A DNA stretch of 64,000 nt from Flavobacterium cutihirudinis. Lineage in GTDB: Bacteria; Bacteroidota; Bacteroidia; Flavobacteriales; Flavobacteriaceae. The position numbers and the translations under genes were made by a program. Location: positions 682,001-746,000 of the forward strand of contig NZ_QRDQ01000009.1 in the NCBI RefSeq assembly GCF_003385895.1, read 5' to 3'. Numbering within the stretch: the stretch's first letter is position 1; each line of letters opens with the position of its first letter. Under the pieces are notes generated by a model, which saw nothing but the letters and a program-made list of their open reading frames with translations, had not been told where the DNA came from and made no database searches. This document shows positions 7,667 to 15,935 of this stretch, piece by piece.

Positions 7667-9024
7667 TATTTCCACGTTTTTTGTTTATTATCTTTTTCTA
7701 AAATCTCTCTAATTTTTCTTTCTTCCCAATCTGCGCTATAGCCAAAAACTTTAAAAGCATGCATGGCAACTCCAAATCCCCAGCCTAAAGCCGAAAACCA
7801 AAACCATTGAAATCCTGGCGAGAATTTAAGATTGATAAAAATTAAAAACGGGATTACGCAACAATACGAAATTACATTTCCATAGAAACCTTTCAGTTCT
7901 TCTACTCTTTTTTTAGCTCTGTAATATGCTTTTGCTTCATCGGTATATTCTGCACTCATTTCCATAACTGCGATTTGTTTTGTTAAAATTGGAATTCTGA
8001 CCGTGAAATTTTTCTCATCTTGCTGCACATTCACTTTTCTGTCGGTTATAATTCCGTATCGATTTACAATATTTTGAAGTCCAACACCTTGTCTGTCCTG
8101 CAAAACCTCTTTTTTCTGAAGATCATTTTGTATCGCCAGATAATCTCCGTCAATAAATATTCTGATATGCAATGGTTTTTGTTCACTTACAACATTGTGT
8201 TTTACAGTATTCTCCAACAAAAGCTGCAACGAAAGCGGAACCACTTTGGCATCCGGATTTATGTTTTCTGTTGGCAATTCGTAAAACAAACTATTTTCGA
8301 AACGCATTTTCAACAGATTCATGTACGTTTTGGCAAATGATAATTCGTCTTCAACCGAAACCAATTCTTTGTCTTTTTGTTCTAAAACATATCTGTAAAT
8401 TTTAGATAAAGAAGTTGTAAAACGCTGTGCATTATCTGGATTTTCTTCGATCAAAGAACTTAAAACATTCAAACTGTTGAATAGAAAATGCGGATCAATC
8501 TGGTTTTTTAAACTTTCGAATTTTGCATTCGCCGTTCCTGCAATAATCTTTTGTTGTGTAACCTCAAATTTTGATGCCTGTTTCCATTTCACCATAAAAC
8601 TTCTCGCCTGCATGAAGGTCGAAACCGCCAAAGATAAAATGATATAAAAAAGATGTATCCAAAGCATTCTGGCACTAAAAAACACTTCTAATGTAACATC
8701 TTGCAGAACAACAAAAATGAAATAATTGATACCTAAAACTACTGGAACGGTATACAAAACAGTAACCAGAATTCCGTAGTAAACTCTAAAGTTTGTCTGC
8801 TCCAGCCAGTCCCATTTTTTATCGAGAAGGACATTGATAAAACCGTTTCCAAAACCCAATCCGAAAGAATAAAGACAACTTACAAAAAATGTAACAAGAA
8901 CGTTTCTAACATTTAAATCATCTCCCAGAAAGGCTGAAAAAATAACTGCAAAGACCATAGAAATCTTGAAACAAATTATCGTTCCACTTCTCACATCGGC
9001 AAATACATTTCTATGGTCTTTCAT
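7666..9024 (-). CDS. LytS-type histidine kinase fused to a C-terminal 2TM domain
   Basis: 452-residue membrane kinase. About four hydrophobic segments (14-35, 42-66, 83-108, 117-140) form the sensor. The His_kinase (PF06580-type) domain follows with phospho-acceptor H179 (IDPHFLFNSLN), and an ATPase domain with the N-box N272 (LLENTVKHN) and G-box G313/G315 (RQGVGLQNIVNR) ending near 347. Residues 354-452 are a complete 2TM domain (KKRVEELKGFYGNVI, then SALGWGFGVAMHAFKVFG, then DWEERKIREILEKDN), homologous to the four downstream proteins. Met354/Met356 (VMEMSAEYTDE) resemble the starts of the free copies, so this is probably a gene fusion by stop loss and could also be an internal start. Partner: the LytTR regulator at 5516-6283. 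Confidence 0.92.
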   Translation of the reverse strand: MKDHRNVFADVRSGTIICFKISMVFAVIFSAFLGDDLNVRNVLVTFFVSCLYSFGLGFGNGFINVLLDKKWDWLEQTNFRVYYGILVTVLYTVPVVLGINYFIFVVLQDVTLEVFFSARMLWIHLFYIILSLAVSTFMQARSFMVKWKQASKFEVTQQKIIAGTANAKFESLKNQIDPHFLFNSLNVLSSLIEENPDNAQRFTTSLSKIYRYVLEQKDKELVSVEDELSFAKTYMNLLKMRFENSLFYELPTENINPDAKVVPLSLQLLLENTVKHNVVSEQKPLHIRIFIDGDYLAIQNDLQKKEVLQDRQGVGLQNIVNRYGIITDRKVNVQQDEKNFTVRIPILTKQIAVMEMSAEYTDEAKAYYRAKKRVEELKGFYGNVISYCCVIPFLIFINLKFSPGFQWFWFSALGWGFGVAMHAFKVFGYSADWEERKIREILEKDNKQKTWK

Positions 9025-9046
9025 ATTATCGGGTTAAATACGTTTA

Positions 9047-9667
9047 TTATTTACAAGTTTTTTGGATTTCCAACGCTCTTTCCAATCCCCATTTAGGAGA
9101 AAAAGGAGTTGCTGGTTTAAAAGTACCAAAAAGTTCAATAGATTTATCAACTTGCGCACATAAAGGTTTGGTATCAACTCCTGTCCATTTTGCGCCTCCT
9201 AATTGATAATCTGCTTCTCCAAAAACTGCTCTTGGATTGTTAGGATCCAGTGCTTTTGCTTTCGCGTAAGCTTCCATAACTTTACCTGAATATTTCATTC
9301 CGTTTGTCATCGGATCGGCTACTACATAACCTGTGTAAATTAAAGCCTGCATTACATACAGCTCTGAATTACTCTGATCTTTTATCATTTCAATATCTAA
9401 TGCATCTTGCGCTTTTGTCAATAATAAATCGATTTTTGTTTTGTCTTTTTCAGTAAATACCGCCGTTGCATTAATCAAAGCAATATAATAATTTGGTAAA
9501 TAACTATTTTTCTCTGCCGCTGCAATTCTCTCAAACATTGCCGAAGCTTCTGTATTTTTTCCTTCTTTCCAAAGCCCGAAAGCTTTTGTCATTCCTTGCT
9601 CAAATTGCGTTTGTCCAGATAATAAACTGCAAATAAATAATGTGATAACTGTAATAATTTTGGTCAT
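9047..9667 (-). CDS. Secreted TPR-like protein, first gene of the 2TM/kinase operon
   Basis: 206 residues with a signal peptide (MTKIITVITLFICSLLSG, cleavage near QTQ). The rest is predicted helical with TPR-like spacing: AFGLWKEGKNTEASAMFERI (28-47), then the ALINATAVF helix, then AYAKAKALDPNNPRAVFGEA. It should act in the periplasm. It is 22 bp upstream of the kinase gene on the same strand, so it may be a sensory partner or an output of that system (inference). No enzymatic motif is seen and I do not recognise a specific family. Confidence 0.8.
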   Translation of the reverse strand: MTKIITVITLFICSLLSGQTQFEQGMTKAFGLWKEGKNTEASAMFERIAAAEKNSYLPNYYIALINATAVFTEKDKTKIDLLLTKAQDALDIEMIKDQSNSELYVMQALIYTGYVVADPMTNGMKYSGKVMEAYAKAKALDPNNPRAVFGEADYQLGGAKWTGVDTKPLCAQVDKSIELFGTFKPATPFSPKWGLERALEIQKTCK

Positions 9668-9699
9668 GATTTCTATTTTTTTAAGGTTGTTTTTTTTTA

Positions 9700-10090
9700 A
9701 GATTCTAAGTTTCTAAGATTCTAAGCTGCTAAGTTTTTTTTGATGATTAAAACTCTTTTTTTAGGTTCAAAGGTTCAGGGTTGCAAAGGTTCAAAGTTTT
9801 TATTTTTCTTATTATTATTTATAAAACTTTGAACCTTTGTCACTTTGCTTCTTTGTTCCTTTTAATTTATACTTCAAAAGTATATCGGTTTTTACTCTTA
9901 TAAAATTAAATGATACTGAGTTGTTGATTTTGGTTACTGAATTGTTTTTTTTTTAAAGGTGTAAAGGTTCAGAGATTCAAAGGGACAAAGGTTTCTTTAT
10001 AGTCTTATAAATCTTTATCTCCAAAATCTTAGCATTTTTTTGAGGCGCAAAAAAAACTTTGTCCCTTTGAACCTTTGCCTCTTTGTCCCT
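9700..10090. repeat. Two long hairpins and short-word repeats between genes
   Basis: No gene is seen. The interval has CTAAG words at 9700-9734 (TTCTAAGATTCTAAG), then hairpin 1 with arms AAAGGTTCAAAGTTTT (9785-9800) and AAAACTTTGAACCTTT (9823-9838), then hairpin 2 with arms TTCAAAGGGACAAAG (9976-9990) and CTTTGTCCCTTTGAA (10057-10071). The arms share the words GGTTCAAAG and GGGACAAAG. Either hairpin could stop transcripts coming from the TonB receptor gene. Confidence 0.7.
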
Positions 10091-10093
10091 TTT

Positions 10094-12259
10094 TTAAAGA
10101 TTCTTCAACTGATTCTCATTTTTATTCTGGCTAATGGTCCAGAAGAAACCAACGAAAAAGAATCTGTCAGCGGTTGGTACTACGGCTTGTCTTTGATAAA
10201 CACCGTTTGCATCTGGTAATTTTGCATAATCATATCCAAAAACATTTTGATTTCCCAAAACATTCGAAACTGAGAAATAAAGAATTTTTTGTGTTGTTAA
10301 TAAATACGCCCAACTAAAACTTAAACTATTGTATGATTTTGTTTTTTCGCTCATAAACTGCGTCTTGTTCGGATCGTTGTACGGACGCCCTGTGCTGAAA
10401 CTGTTTGTTAAACTAACCTGAGATTTCCAGTCTGTAATAAAATATTTTGCTACAACAGATAAGTTATGATTCGCTACAAAACTTGGAGTCGCCATGTTTG
10501 GAAAGTTTTTATATTGTCTTTCAGAATCAATATAAGAGTAAGAAATCCAGTATTCTAAATTTTTGTAAAGATTACTGTCTCTCCAAAATATATCCAATCC
10601 TTTTGCATAACCCGAACCGTTGTTATTGAAAACCGAATTGTACTGAATGTCTTTTGTATCGTATTGAACTAAATTATCATAATCTTTATAATATGCTTCA
10701 GCTCTAAAAGTCTGTCCTGGTTTTGTAAACTGATAATTTAGAATATAATGTTTGGCTTTTTCGCTTTCAAACTGATGATATTTCGAATATTTGATGTAAT
10801 CTACAACAGGTGTTTGCGAAAAATCTCCGTAAGCAAATGAGAACTGACTGCTTTTTGAAACTTTGTAGGCAAGAGAAGCTCTCGGTGCAATATTGTTTTC
10901 GTCTAACAAACTATTATTTGAATATCTTAAACCTACTTTCATCGCCAGTTTTTTAGAGAATAAAATATCCCCTTCTGCGTAAGCTGCAAAAATGTTAGAA
11001 TCGTAACCATTATCAACATTTATAGAAACATTATCTGCAAAATTTTCGTTGTATCTTGTAATAAAATAATCTGAACCGAAAGACAATTTAAAATAGTTGG
11101 AAACTTTTTTCGTTAACTTCAGTTTCAATTGTGCAGCATTTTCTTTGCTGTCGATATCACTAATATTATAAGTCACTTTATTTTTGCTGTAACCGTAGCT
11201 AATTCCTGATGTTAATTGCCATCCAGTTCCAATGGTTCCTTTATAAGAGGAATTCAAGTAAAAATTATTATTATTCAAATCAGTTCTGATCGGATTTTCG
11301 AAATTGATGTTTTTTTGATTTAAATCGAATTTTTCCGAATCAAAAGAAGCATATAACTTAAAGATTCCGTTTGTGAAGTTATATCGGTAAACCGTTTCAC
11401 CTCCAAGCGACTGATACGGATTGTTCCAATCAACATTTTGAGGAATAACAGCCTGATAAGGTGCTAAATTCACATACATCATATTGACACTTAAAGAACT
11501 TTTATCCCATTTTTGAGTATTCCCTAAACTTAATCCAACAGTCATTAATCCGATATCTGTTTTATCATGATCGGCTTCATCTTGCGTATTTAAAAGTAAA
11601 ACACTTGATAAAGCTTCTCCATATTCAGCAGAATAACCTCCTGTAGAAAAAGCGATTCCGCTAAACAAAAAAGGAGAAAATCGGCTTCTAGTTGGTAAAT
11701 TATTTGTCGTTGCTCCGTAAGGTTGTGCCACTCTGATTCCGTCAACAAAAGTTTGTGTTTCGCTCGCCTCACCTCCACGCACAAACAAACGTCCGTCCTC
11801 GCCCACAGTTTGTGTTCCTGGTAAAGTTTGCAAAGCCGCTACAATATTTCCTGCAGAACCTGCTGTCGTTACAATATCTAATGGTTTTAAAACAGAAACT
11901 CTGGCTTTATCTCCGGATTCTAAAGTTCCGGCTGTAATAACCACCGCATCCAGTGTGTTTATATCTTCTCTTAATTTTACGGTTTGGTTTTTAAAATTAG
12001 CAACATCAATTTCCTGTTTGAAAGTTTCGAACATTAAAAAACTTATTACTAAAAATTTATTTCCCTTTTCGTTGGTTTCAAAAGAAAACTCTCCAGTTTC
12101 AGAACTCGTAGCTCCATCATAAGTTCCGTCAATATAAATGTTTGCGCCTACAACCGGTTTTCCTTTTTGATCTGTTACTTTTCCTGAAACAGTATTTTGA
12201 GCAAAAATAAATGCAGTAAAAAATAGAAAGCTTATTGTAAAAAATAATTTGGTTTTCAT
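10094..12259 (-). CDS. TonB-dependent receptor with N-terminal carboxypeptidase-regulatory-like domain
   Basis: 721-residue outer-membrane active transporter. Signal peptide 1-20 (cleaved before QNTVSGKV); a CarboxypepD_reg-like beta-sandwich at about 22-105 (VSGKVTDQKGKPVVGANIYIDG); a plug domain about 110-230 with LPGTQTVGEDGRLFVRGGEASETQTFVDGIRV-type sequence; then a 22-strand barrel to the end. It is shorter than SusC proteins (about 1000 residues) and has no SusD partner, so it is more like a siderophore, metal or small-molecule receptor; the substrate cannot be read. It is monocistronic, with a TACATTTG promoter element upstream and hairpins downstream. Confidence 0.9.
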   Translation of the reverse strand: MKTKLFFTISFLFFTAFIFAQNTVSGKVTDQKGKPVVGANIYIDGTYDGATSSETGEFSFETNEKGNKFLVISFLMFETFKQEIDVANFKNQTVKLREDINTLDAVVITAGTLESGDKARVSVLKPLDIVTTAGSAGNIVAALQTLPGTQTVGEDGRLFVRGGEASETQTFVDGIRVAQPYGATTNNLPTRSRFSPFLFSGIAFSTGGYSAEYGEALSSVLLLNTQDEADHDKTDIGLMTVGLSLGNTQKWDKSSLSVNMMYVNLAPYQAVIPQNVDWNNPYQSLGGETVYRYNFTNGIFKLYASFDSEKFDLNQKNINFENPIRTDLNNNNFYLNSSYKGTIGTGWQLTSGISYGYSKNKVTYNISDIDSKENAAQLKLKLTKKVSNYFKLSFGSDYFITRYNENFADNVSINVDNGYDSNIFAAYAEGDILFSKKLAMKVGLRYSNNSLLDENNIAPRASLAYKVSKSSQFSFAYGDFSQTPVVDYIKYSKYHQFESEKAKHYILNYQFTKPGQTFRAEAYYKDYDNLVQYDTKDIQYNSVFNNNGSGYAKGLDIFWRDSNLYKNLEYWISYSYIDSERQYKNFPNMATPSFVANHNLSVVAKYFITDWKSQVSLTNSFSTGRPYNDPNKTQFMSEKTKSYNSLSFSWAYLLTTQKILYFSVSNVLGNQNVFGYDYAKLPDANGVYQRQAVVPTADRFFFVGFFWTISQNKNENQLKNL

Positions 12260-12282
12260 GTCATCTTTGGTTTTTGATGAAG

Positions 12283-12290
12283 CAAATGTA
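12283..12290 (-). promoter_or_regulatory. -7 promoter element of the TonB receptor gene
   Basis: Minus-strand TACATTTG, a full TAnnTTTG match, 24 bp before the ATG at 12259. No -33 TTG at normal spacing. Confidence 0.55.
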
Positions 12291-12402
12291 TTTTAACATT
12301 TAAAGTTAAAAAATATATAATAACCCAATTGTAGAATTTCATGGATGAGTTGTAAATATCTAATTTGTATCTTAGCTAGGAATTCCAAAAAACCATTTAA
12401 TT

Positions 12403-12861
12403 ATGTCCGAAAATAAAAGAATTTCAAATTTATACCAATCCATTTATGATGGAAATCCATGGCTGGAAGTAACTCTGGCAGGCACTTTGAGAAATGTAAC
12501 CGCTGCACAGGCCTACAAGAAAATCAATCCCAATTTAAATACGATTTGGGAGATTGTCAATCATCTGATCCAATGGAGAAGAAATATTTTAGAGCGTATG
12601 CAGGGCGAAACCATTATAACTCCAGATCATAATTATTTTGTTCCGGTTTTAGACCCGTCTGAAGCTGCATGGGAACAATCGCTTCAAAATCTGGCAAAAT
12701 CGCAAGAAGCATGGAATAGCTTTTTTGAAGATTTCGAGGATGAAGAATTAGCAAAAATTTACGTTAATAACGGACATACTTATTATGAACATATTCACGG
12801 AATCATTCAGCATGATGTTTACCATTTAGGGCAAATTGTTATTTTGAAGAAATTGCTTTAA
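12403..12861 (+). CDS. DinB family protein
   Basis: 152-residue cytoplasmic four-helix bundle of the DinB/YfiT metal-binding superfamily. The three metal ligands are visible: H54 (IVNHLIQWRRNI) and the pair H137/H141 (GIIQHDVYHLGQ). Members include thiol-dependent transferases, but most Bacteroidota copies have no assigned reaction. It starts a plus-strand run with the YciI-like, acetyltransferase and VOC genes (30 bp, 7 bp and a 1-bp overlap between successive genes). The start at 12403 is the only ATG before the conserved N-terminus. Confidence 0.88.
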   Translation: MSENKRISNLYQSIYDGNPWLEVTLAGTLRNVTAAQAYKKINPNLNTIWEIVNHLIQWRRNILERMQGETIITPDHNYFVPVLDPSEAAWEQSLQNLAKSQEAWNSFFEDFEDEELAKIYVNNGHTYYEHIHGIIQHDVYHLGQIVILKKLL

Positions 12862-12891
12862 TACAATTCTAACACTAAAAACATATTTAAG

Positions 12892-13350
12892 ATGAAAAAC
12901 TCACTTTTTATTTTAGCAATCTTGCTTTATGGTGCAACAGGTTTTTCTCAGGAAACCGAAGTTAAATATGATGAAGCTTTGGCAAAATCGCTTAACGCCG
13001 ATGAATATGGAATGAAGAAATATGTGTTTTGCCTTTTAAAATCAGGAACTAATACAACCGCTTCAAAAGAAGAAACCAAAAAATTATTTGAAGGTCATAT
13101 GGCTAATATTGGCAAATTAGCCAAAGAAGGGAAACTGGTTGTTGCCGGACCTTTTATGAAAAATGACCGAAACTATCGCGGCATCTATATTTTTAATGTC
13201 GAAACTATAGACGAAGCAAAAGCGCTTGTAGCTACAGATCCCGCAATAAAAGCCAATTTACTTGAAGCCGAATTAACGCCTTGGTATTGTACCGCTGCTT
13301 TGCAGGAGACTGTAAAAATACATGAGAAAATCGCCAAGACAAAAATGTAA
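12892..13350 (+). CDS. Exported YciI-like (YCII domain) protein
   Basis: 152 residues: signal peptide 1-19 (LLYGATGFSQ) followed by a YCII-related dimeric alpha/beta-barrel fold at about 40-138 (KYVFCLLKSGTN, LVVAGPFMKNDRNYRGIYIFNV, EAKALVATDPAI). YCII proteins are usually cytoplasmic and about 90-100 residues; this version is exported and has a C-terminal extension. Function is unknown. It sits between DinB and the acetyltransferase gene and is probably in the same transcript. Confidence 0.85.
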   Translation: MKNSLFILAILLYGATGFSQETEVKYDEALAKSLNADEYGMKKYVFCLLKSGTNTTASKEETKKLFEGHMANIGKLAKEGKLVVAGPFMKNDRNYRGIYIFNVETIDEAKALVATDPAIKANLLEAELTPWYCTAALQETVKIHEKIAKTKM

Positions 13351-13357
13351 TACGTAT

Positions 13358-13933
13358 ATGAAAACAGAAAAAGAAAAAATGATTGCGGGTGAATATTATT
13401 TGCCAGGAGATCCCGTTTTAACAAAAGACCGTCGAAAAGCAAAAATTTTATTGCATACATTAAATGTAAAAGAATACCGATTGACCAAAAAAGCAAGAGA
13501 AATTCTAAAAGAATTGATTCCTAATTCTGGAAGCAATTTCTATATAGAACCTCCGTTTCATTGTGATTACGGTTACAACATAACTTGTGGCGACAATGTT
13601 TATTTTAACGTAAATTGTGTTGTTCTTGATAGTTGTCCTGTACAAATTGGTTCAAATGTTTTTTTTGCTCCAAATGTTCAAATCTATACGGCAACTCATC
13701 CACTTGATGCTGAATTGAGAAAATCGCTGGAAAATGCTGAACCAATTTCAATTGGCGACGACTGCTGGATTGGTGGAAATTCGGTTATTTGTCCTGGAGT
13801 TACAATAGGAAAAGGTTGCGTTATTGGCGCCGGATCTGTAGTGACAAAAGATATTCCAGACAATTCATTAGCCGTTGGAAATCCGGCAAAAGTTATTCGA
13901 AAATTAAATCAGGAACCTGAACAAAAAAAATAA
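13358..13933 (+). CDS. Sugar O-acetyltransferase (maltose/galactoside acetyltransferase type)
   Basis: 191-residue cytoplasmic left-handed beta-helix acyltransferase that moves acetyl from acetyl-CoA to a sugar hydroxyl. N-terminal Mac domain (MKTEKEKMIAGEYYLPGDP, 1-55), then hexapeptide repeats 60-185, catalytic H114 (TATHPLD) and the CoA-binding end IGAGSVVTKDIPDNSLAVGN. The frame opens 12 codons earlier, but the ATG at 13358 matches the family N-terminus and lies 7 bp after the preceding stop, so I chose it. The stop overlaps the start of the VOC gene by one base (TAATG). Confidence 0.93.
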   Translation: MKTEKEKMIAGEYYLPGDPVLTKDRRKAKILLHTLNVKEYRLTKKAREILKELIPNSGSNFYIEPPFHCDYGYNITCGDNVYFNVNCVVLDSCPVQIGSNVFFAPNVQIYTATHPLDAELRKSLENAEPISIGDDCWIGGNSVICPGVTIGKGCVIGAGSVVTKDIPDNSLAVGNPAKVIRKLNQEPEQKK

Positions 13934-14322
13934 TGCTTACCCTTAATAAAATTCATCATATTGCCATTTTATGTTCTGATTACGAAAAATCTAAATATTT
14001 CTATACGCAGATTTTAGGTCTAACAATTATTAGAGAAATTTATCGCGAAGAACGCCAGTCATACAAATTGGATTTGGCTTTGAATGGTTCGTATGTTGTG
14101 GAATTATTTTCATTCCCAAATCCGCCGGAAAGACCTTCCAGACCGGAAGCTGTTGGTTTAAGACATTTAGCTTTTGAAGTAATCAATCTCGAAGAAACAA
14201 TTACTTTTCTAAACACAAAAAATATAGAATCAGAACCGATCCGAATTGATGAAACGACTCAAAAGCGTTTTACTTTTATCGCCGATCCTGATTTATTGCC
14301 AATTGAGTTTTACGAACGATAA
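13933..14322 (+). CDS. VOC-family glyoxalase-like metalloprotein (GloA2/YaeR type)
   Basis: 129 residues, two beta-alpha-beta-beta-beta modules. All four metal-ligand positions of the glyoxalase I arrangement are visible: H9 (KIHHIAI), E57 (YVVELFSFP), H78 (LRHLAFEV) and E125 (LPIEFYE). GloA2-type proteins are metal-binding but a substrate is not established. Start overlaps the acetyltransferase stop (TAATG), which implies translational coupling. A 23-bp perfect inverted repeat begins just after the stop. Confidence 0.9.
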   Translation: MLTLNKIHHIAILCSDYEKSKYFYTQILGLTIIREIYREERQSYKLDLALNGSYVVELFSFPNPPERPSRPEAVGLRHLAFEVINLEETITFLNTKNIESEPIRIDETTQKRFTFIADPDLLPIEFYER

Positions 14323-14326
14323 TTTT

Positions 14327-14405
14327 TTGCCACAAAGGCACAAAGACACTAAGTTTTTTTTTCCCTTTTTTAATTAAACTTCGTGTCTTTGTGCCTTTGT
14401 GGCAA
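14327..14405. repeat. Long hairpin: perfect 23-bp inverted repeat
   Basis: Left arm 14327-14349 (TTGCCACAAAGGCACAAAG and four more bases) is the exact reverse complement of 14383-14405; the pairing continues as AAGTTT/AAACTT inward. The 33-nt loop is almost all T and A. It probably terminates the DinB-VOC transcript but is much longer than needed for that. Confidence 0.85.
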
Positions 14406-14512
14406 CTTAATCTTCGTTGTATATGGAAAAACATACTGAAAGAAAATTCTTGTTTATATCAATTTTAACACACTAAATTGATAATTTCCTATAAAAAACC
14501 GAATTTGATTCC

Positions 14513-14520
14513 TAATTTTG
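14513..14520 (+). promoter_or_regulatory. -7 promoter element of the ClC gene
   Basis: TAATTTTG, a full TAnnTTTG match, 40 bp before the ATG at 14561. Confidence 0.5.
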
Positions 14521-14560
14521 TAATCCGCAGAAAAAAACTGCGACTTCAAACTCCCTTCTG

Positions 14561-15841
14561 ATGAACAAAACGGCGCAAATCAAAAAAAATCATCAATTTA
14601 TTAAATTCAGAAAATTAGTTATTGTTTCCCTCTTAATTGGCTTTCTTTCCGCCTTTCTAGGAATTTCTTTAAAAAGAATAACAGAATATTACGAGCATAT
14701 TTTCTTTCATGAAGTATCTCTTCACCCAATATTTTATATAATTTTTCCTGTTTTCGGATTATCAGTCATTTATTTTCTAAGACAATATCTTTTTAAGAAA
14801 AAAGAAAACAAAGGAATCAAAGAAGTCTTTGAAAGTACAGCATCAAAATCTAAAAATCTTCCTTCATATAAAATTCCATCACACTTCATAAACGGATTAT
14901 TGACTGTTATTTTTGGAGGTTCTACCGGAATTGAAGTTTCTACTGTCGTTGCGACAGCAACAATTGGTTCAGTTGCACACGAAAAAGAAAATGTTTTTCG
15001 CCAATATAAAACCGAACTAATCTGTGCGGGAGTTGCAGCCGGAGTTACAGCGCTTTTCAGCAGTCCAATTGCAGGGATTTTATTTGCTTTTGAAGTTATT
15101 TCCAGAAAAGTTACACGTGCCTTTATTATTTCAAACGTAATCGCGGTTTCTATCGCTTTTGGATTATTGACTATTCTGAAAGAAGAACCTTTATTTGCGG
15201 TTTCAATTGTAACCTGGCATTTAAGAGCGATTCCATATTTTATTCTTTTGGGAATTTTAGCTGGAATGAACTCGGTTTACTTAACAAAATGTGTGTTGTT
15301 TTTCAAATCACAATTCGGAAAAATTGACACTCATTATTATAAAATTCTGATTGGTTCAGTTGTATTAAGTGTTTCCTTATTTATTTTCCCGCAATTGTAT
15401 GGTGAAGGTTATCATGCAATAAAAGGAATCTTCGGAAATGCTTCTCAAACACAATTGACTGTTACTTTAGCAACAACATTTATTGGAATATTGATCCTAA
15501 AACCAATTGTCACTTCAATAACACTTGCTTCAGGTGGCGACGGAGGAGTTTTTGCACCGAGTTTATTTATTGGAGCTTTTTTAGGATTACTATTGGCTTC
15601 AATATTAAACAGTTTTTTCCATGTAAATGTAATTCCGGTTAACTTTATGATTATCGGTATGGCCGCTGTTTTAAGTGCAAGTATTCACGCTCCTTTTACA
15701 TCAATTTTTCTAGTTTGCGGATTAACAAATGATTATACTCTGTTTTTTCCAATTCTTGTCGTTTGCCTGATTTCAAAATACACAGCCAAAACAATTTATC
15801 CGTACACAGTATACAGTTACGCCCCAAGCTTGACGAAATAA
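14561..15841 (+). CDS. ClC-family chloride channel/transporter with divergent selectivity motifs
   Basis: 426-residue inner-membrane ClC protein with about ten hydrophobic helices and no C-terminal CBS domains. The third ion-binding loop is canonical (GGDGGVFAPSLFIGA). The others are not: the GREGP region reads GSTGIEVSTVV, which keeps a glutamate (E125, gating position) but replaces R, G and P; the GSGIP region reads NKGIKEV, so the central serine is absent. Whether it moves chloride, fluoride or is a proton-coupled exchanger cannot be told. The HPP membrane-protein gene follows on the same strand across a palindromic spacer. Confidence 0.9.
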   Translation: MNKTAQIKKNHQFIKFRKLVIVSLLIGFLSAFLGISLKRITEYYEHIFFHEVSLHPIFYIIFPVFGLSVIYFLRQYLFKKKENKGIKEVFESTASKSKNLPSYKIPSHFINGLLTVIFGGSTGIEVSTVVATATIGSVAHEKENVFRQYKTELICAGVAAGVTALFSSPIAGILFAFEVISRKVTRAFIISNVIAVSIAFGLLTILKEEPLFAVSIVTWHLRAIPYFILLGILAGMNSVYLTKCVLFFKSQFGKIDTHYYKILIGSVVLSVSLFIFPQLYGEGYHAIKGIFGNASQTQLTVTLATTFIGILILKPIVTSITLASGGDGGVFAPSLFIGAFLGLLLASILNSFFHVNVIPVNFMIIGMAAVLSASIHAPFTSIFLVCGLTNDYTLFFPILVVCLISKYTAKTIYPYTVYSYAPSLTK

Positions 15842-15851
15842 TTCTTTTTTT

Positions 15852-15908
15852 GCCATGAATTCATGAACTAGCAAGCATACAAAAATAAAAAGTTCATGAA
15901 TTCATGGC
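15852..15908. repeat. Hairpin: perfect 17-bp inverted repeat
   Basis: GCCATGAATTCATGAAC at 15852-15868 pairs with GTTCATGAATTCATGGC at 15892-15908. Each arm is also locally palindromic (ATGAATTCAT), so single-arm or cruciform pairing is possible. It lies between the ClC and HPP genes. Confidence 0.8.
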
Positions 15909-15935
15909 TAATAATACCACAAATAGTACAACATT

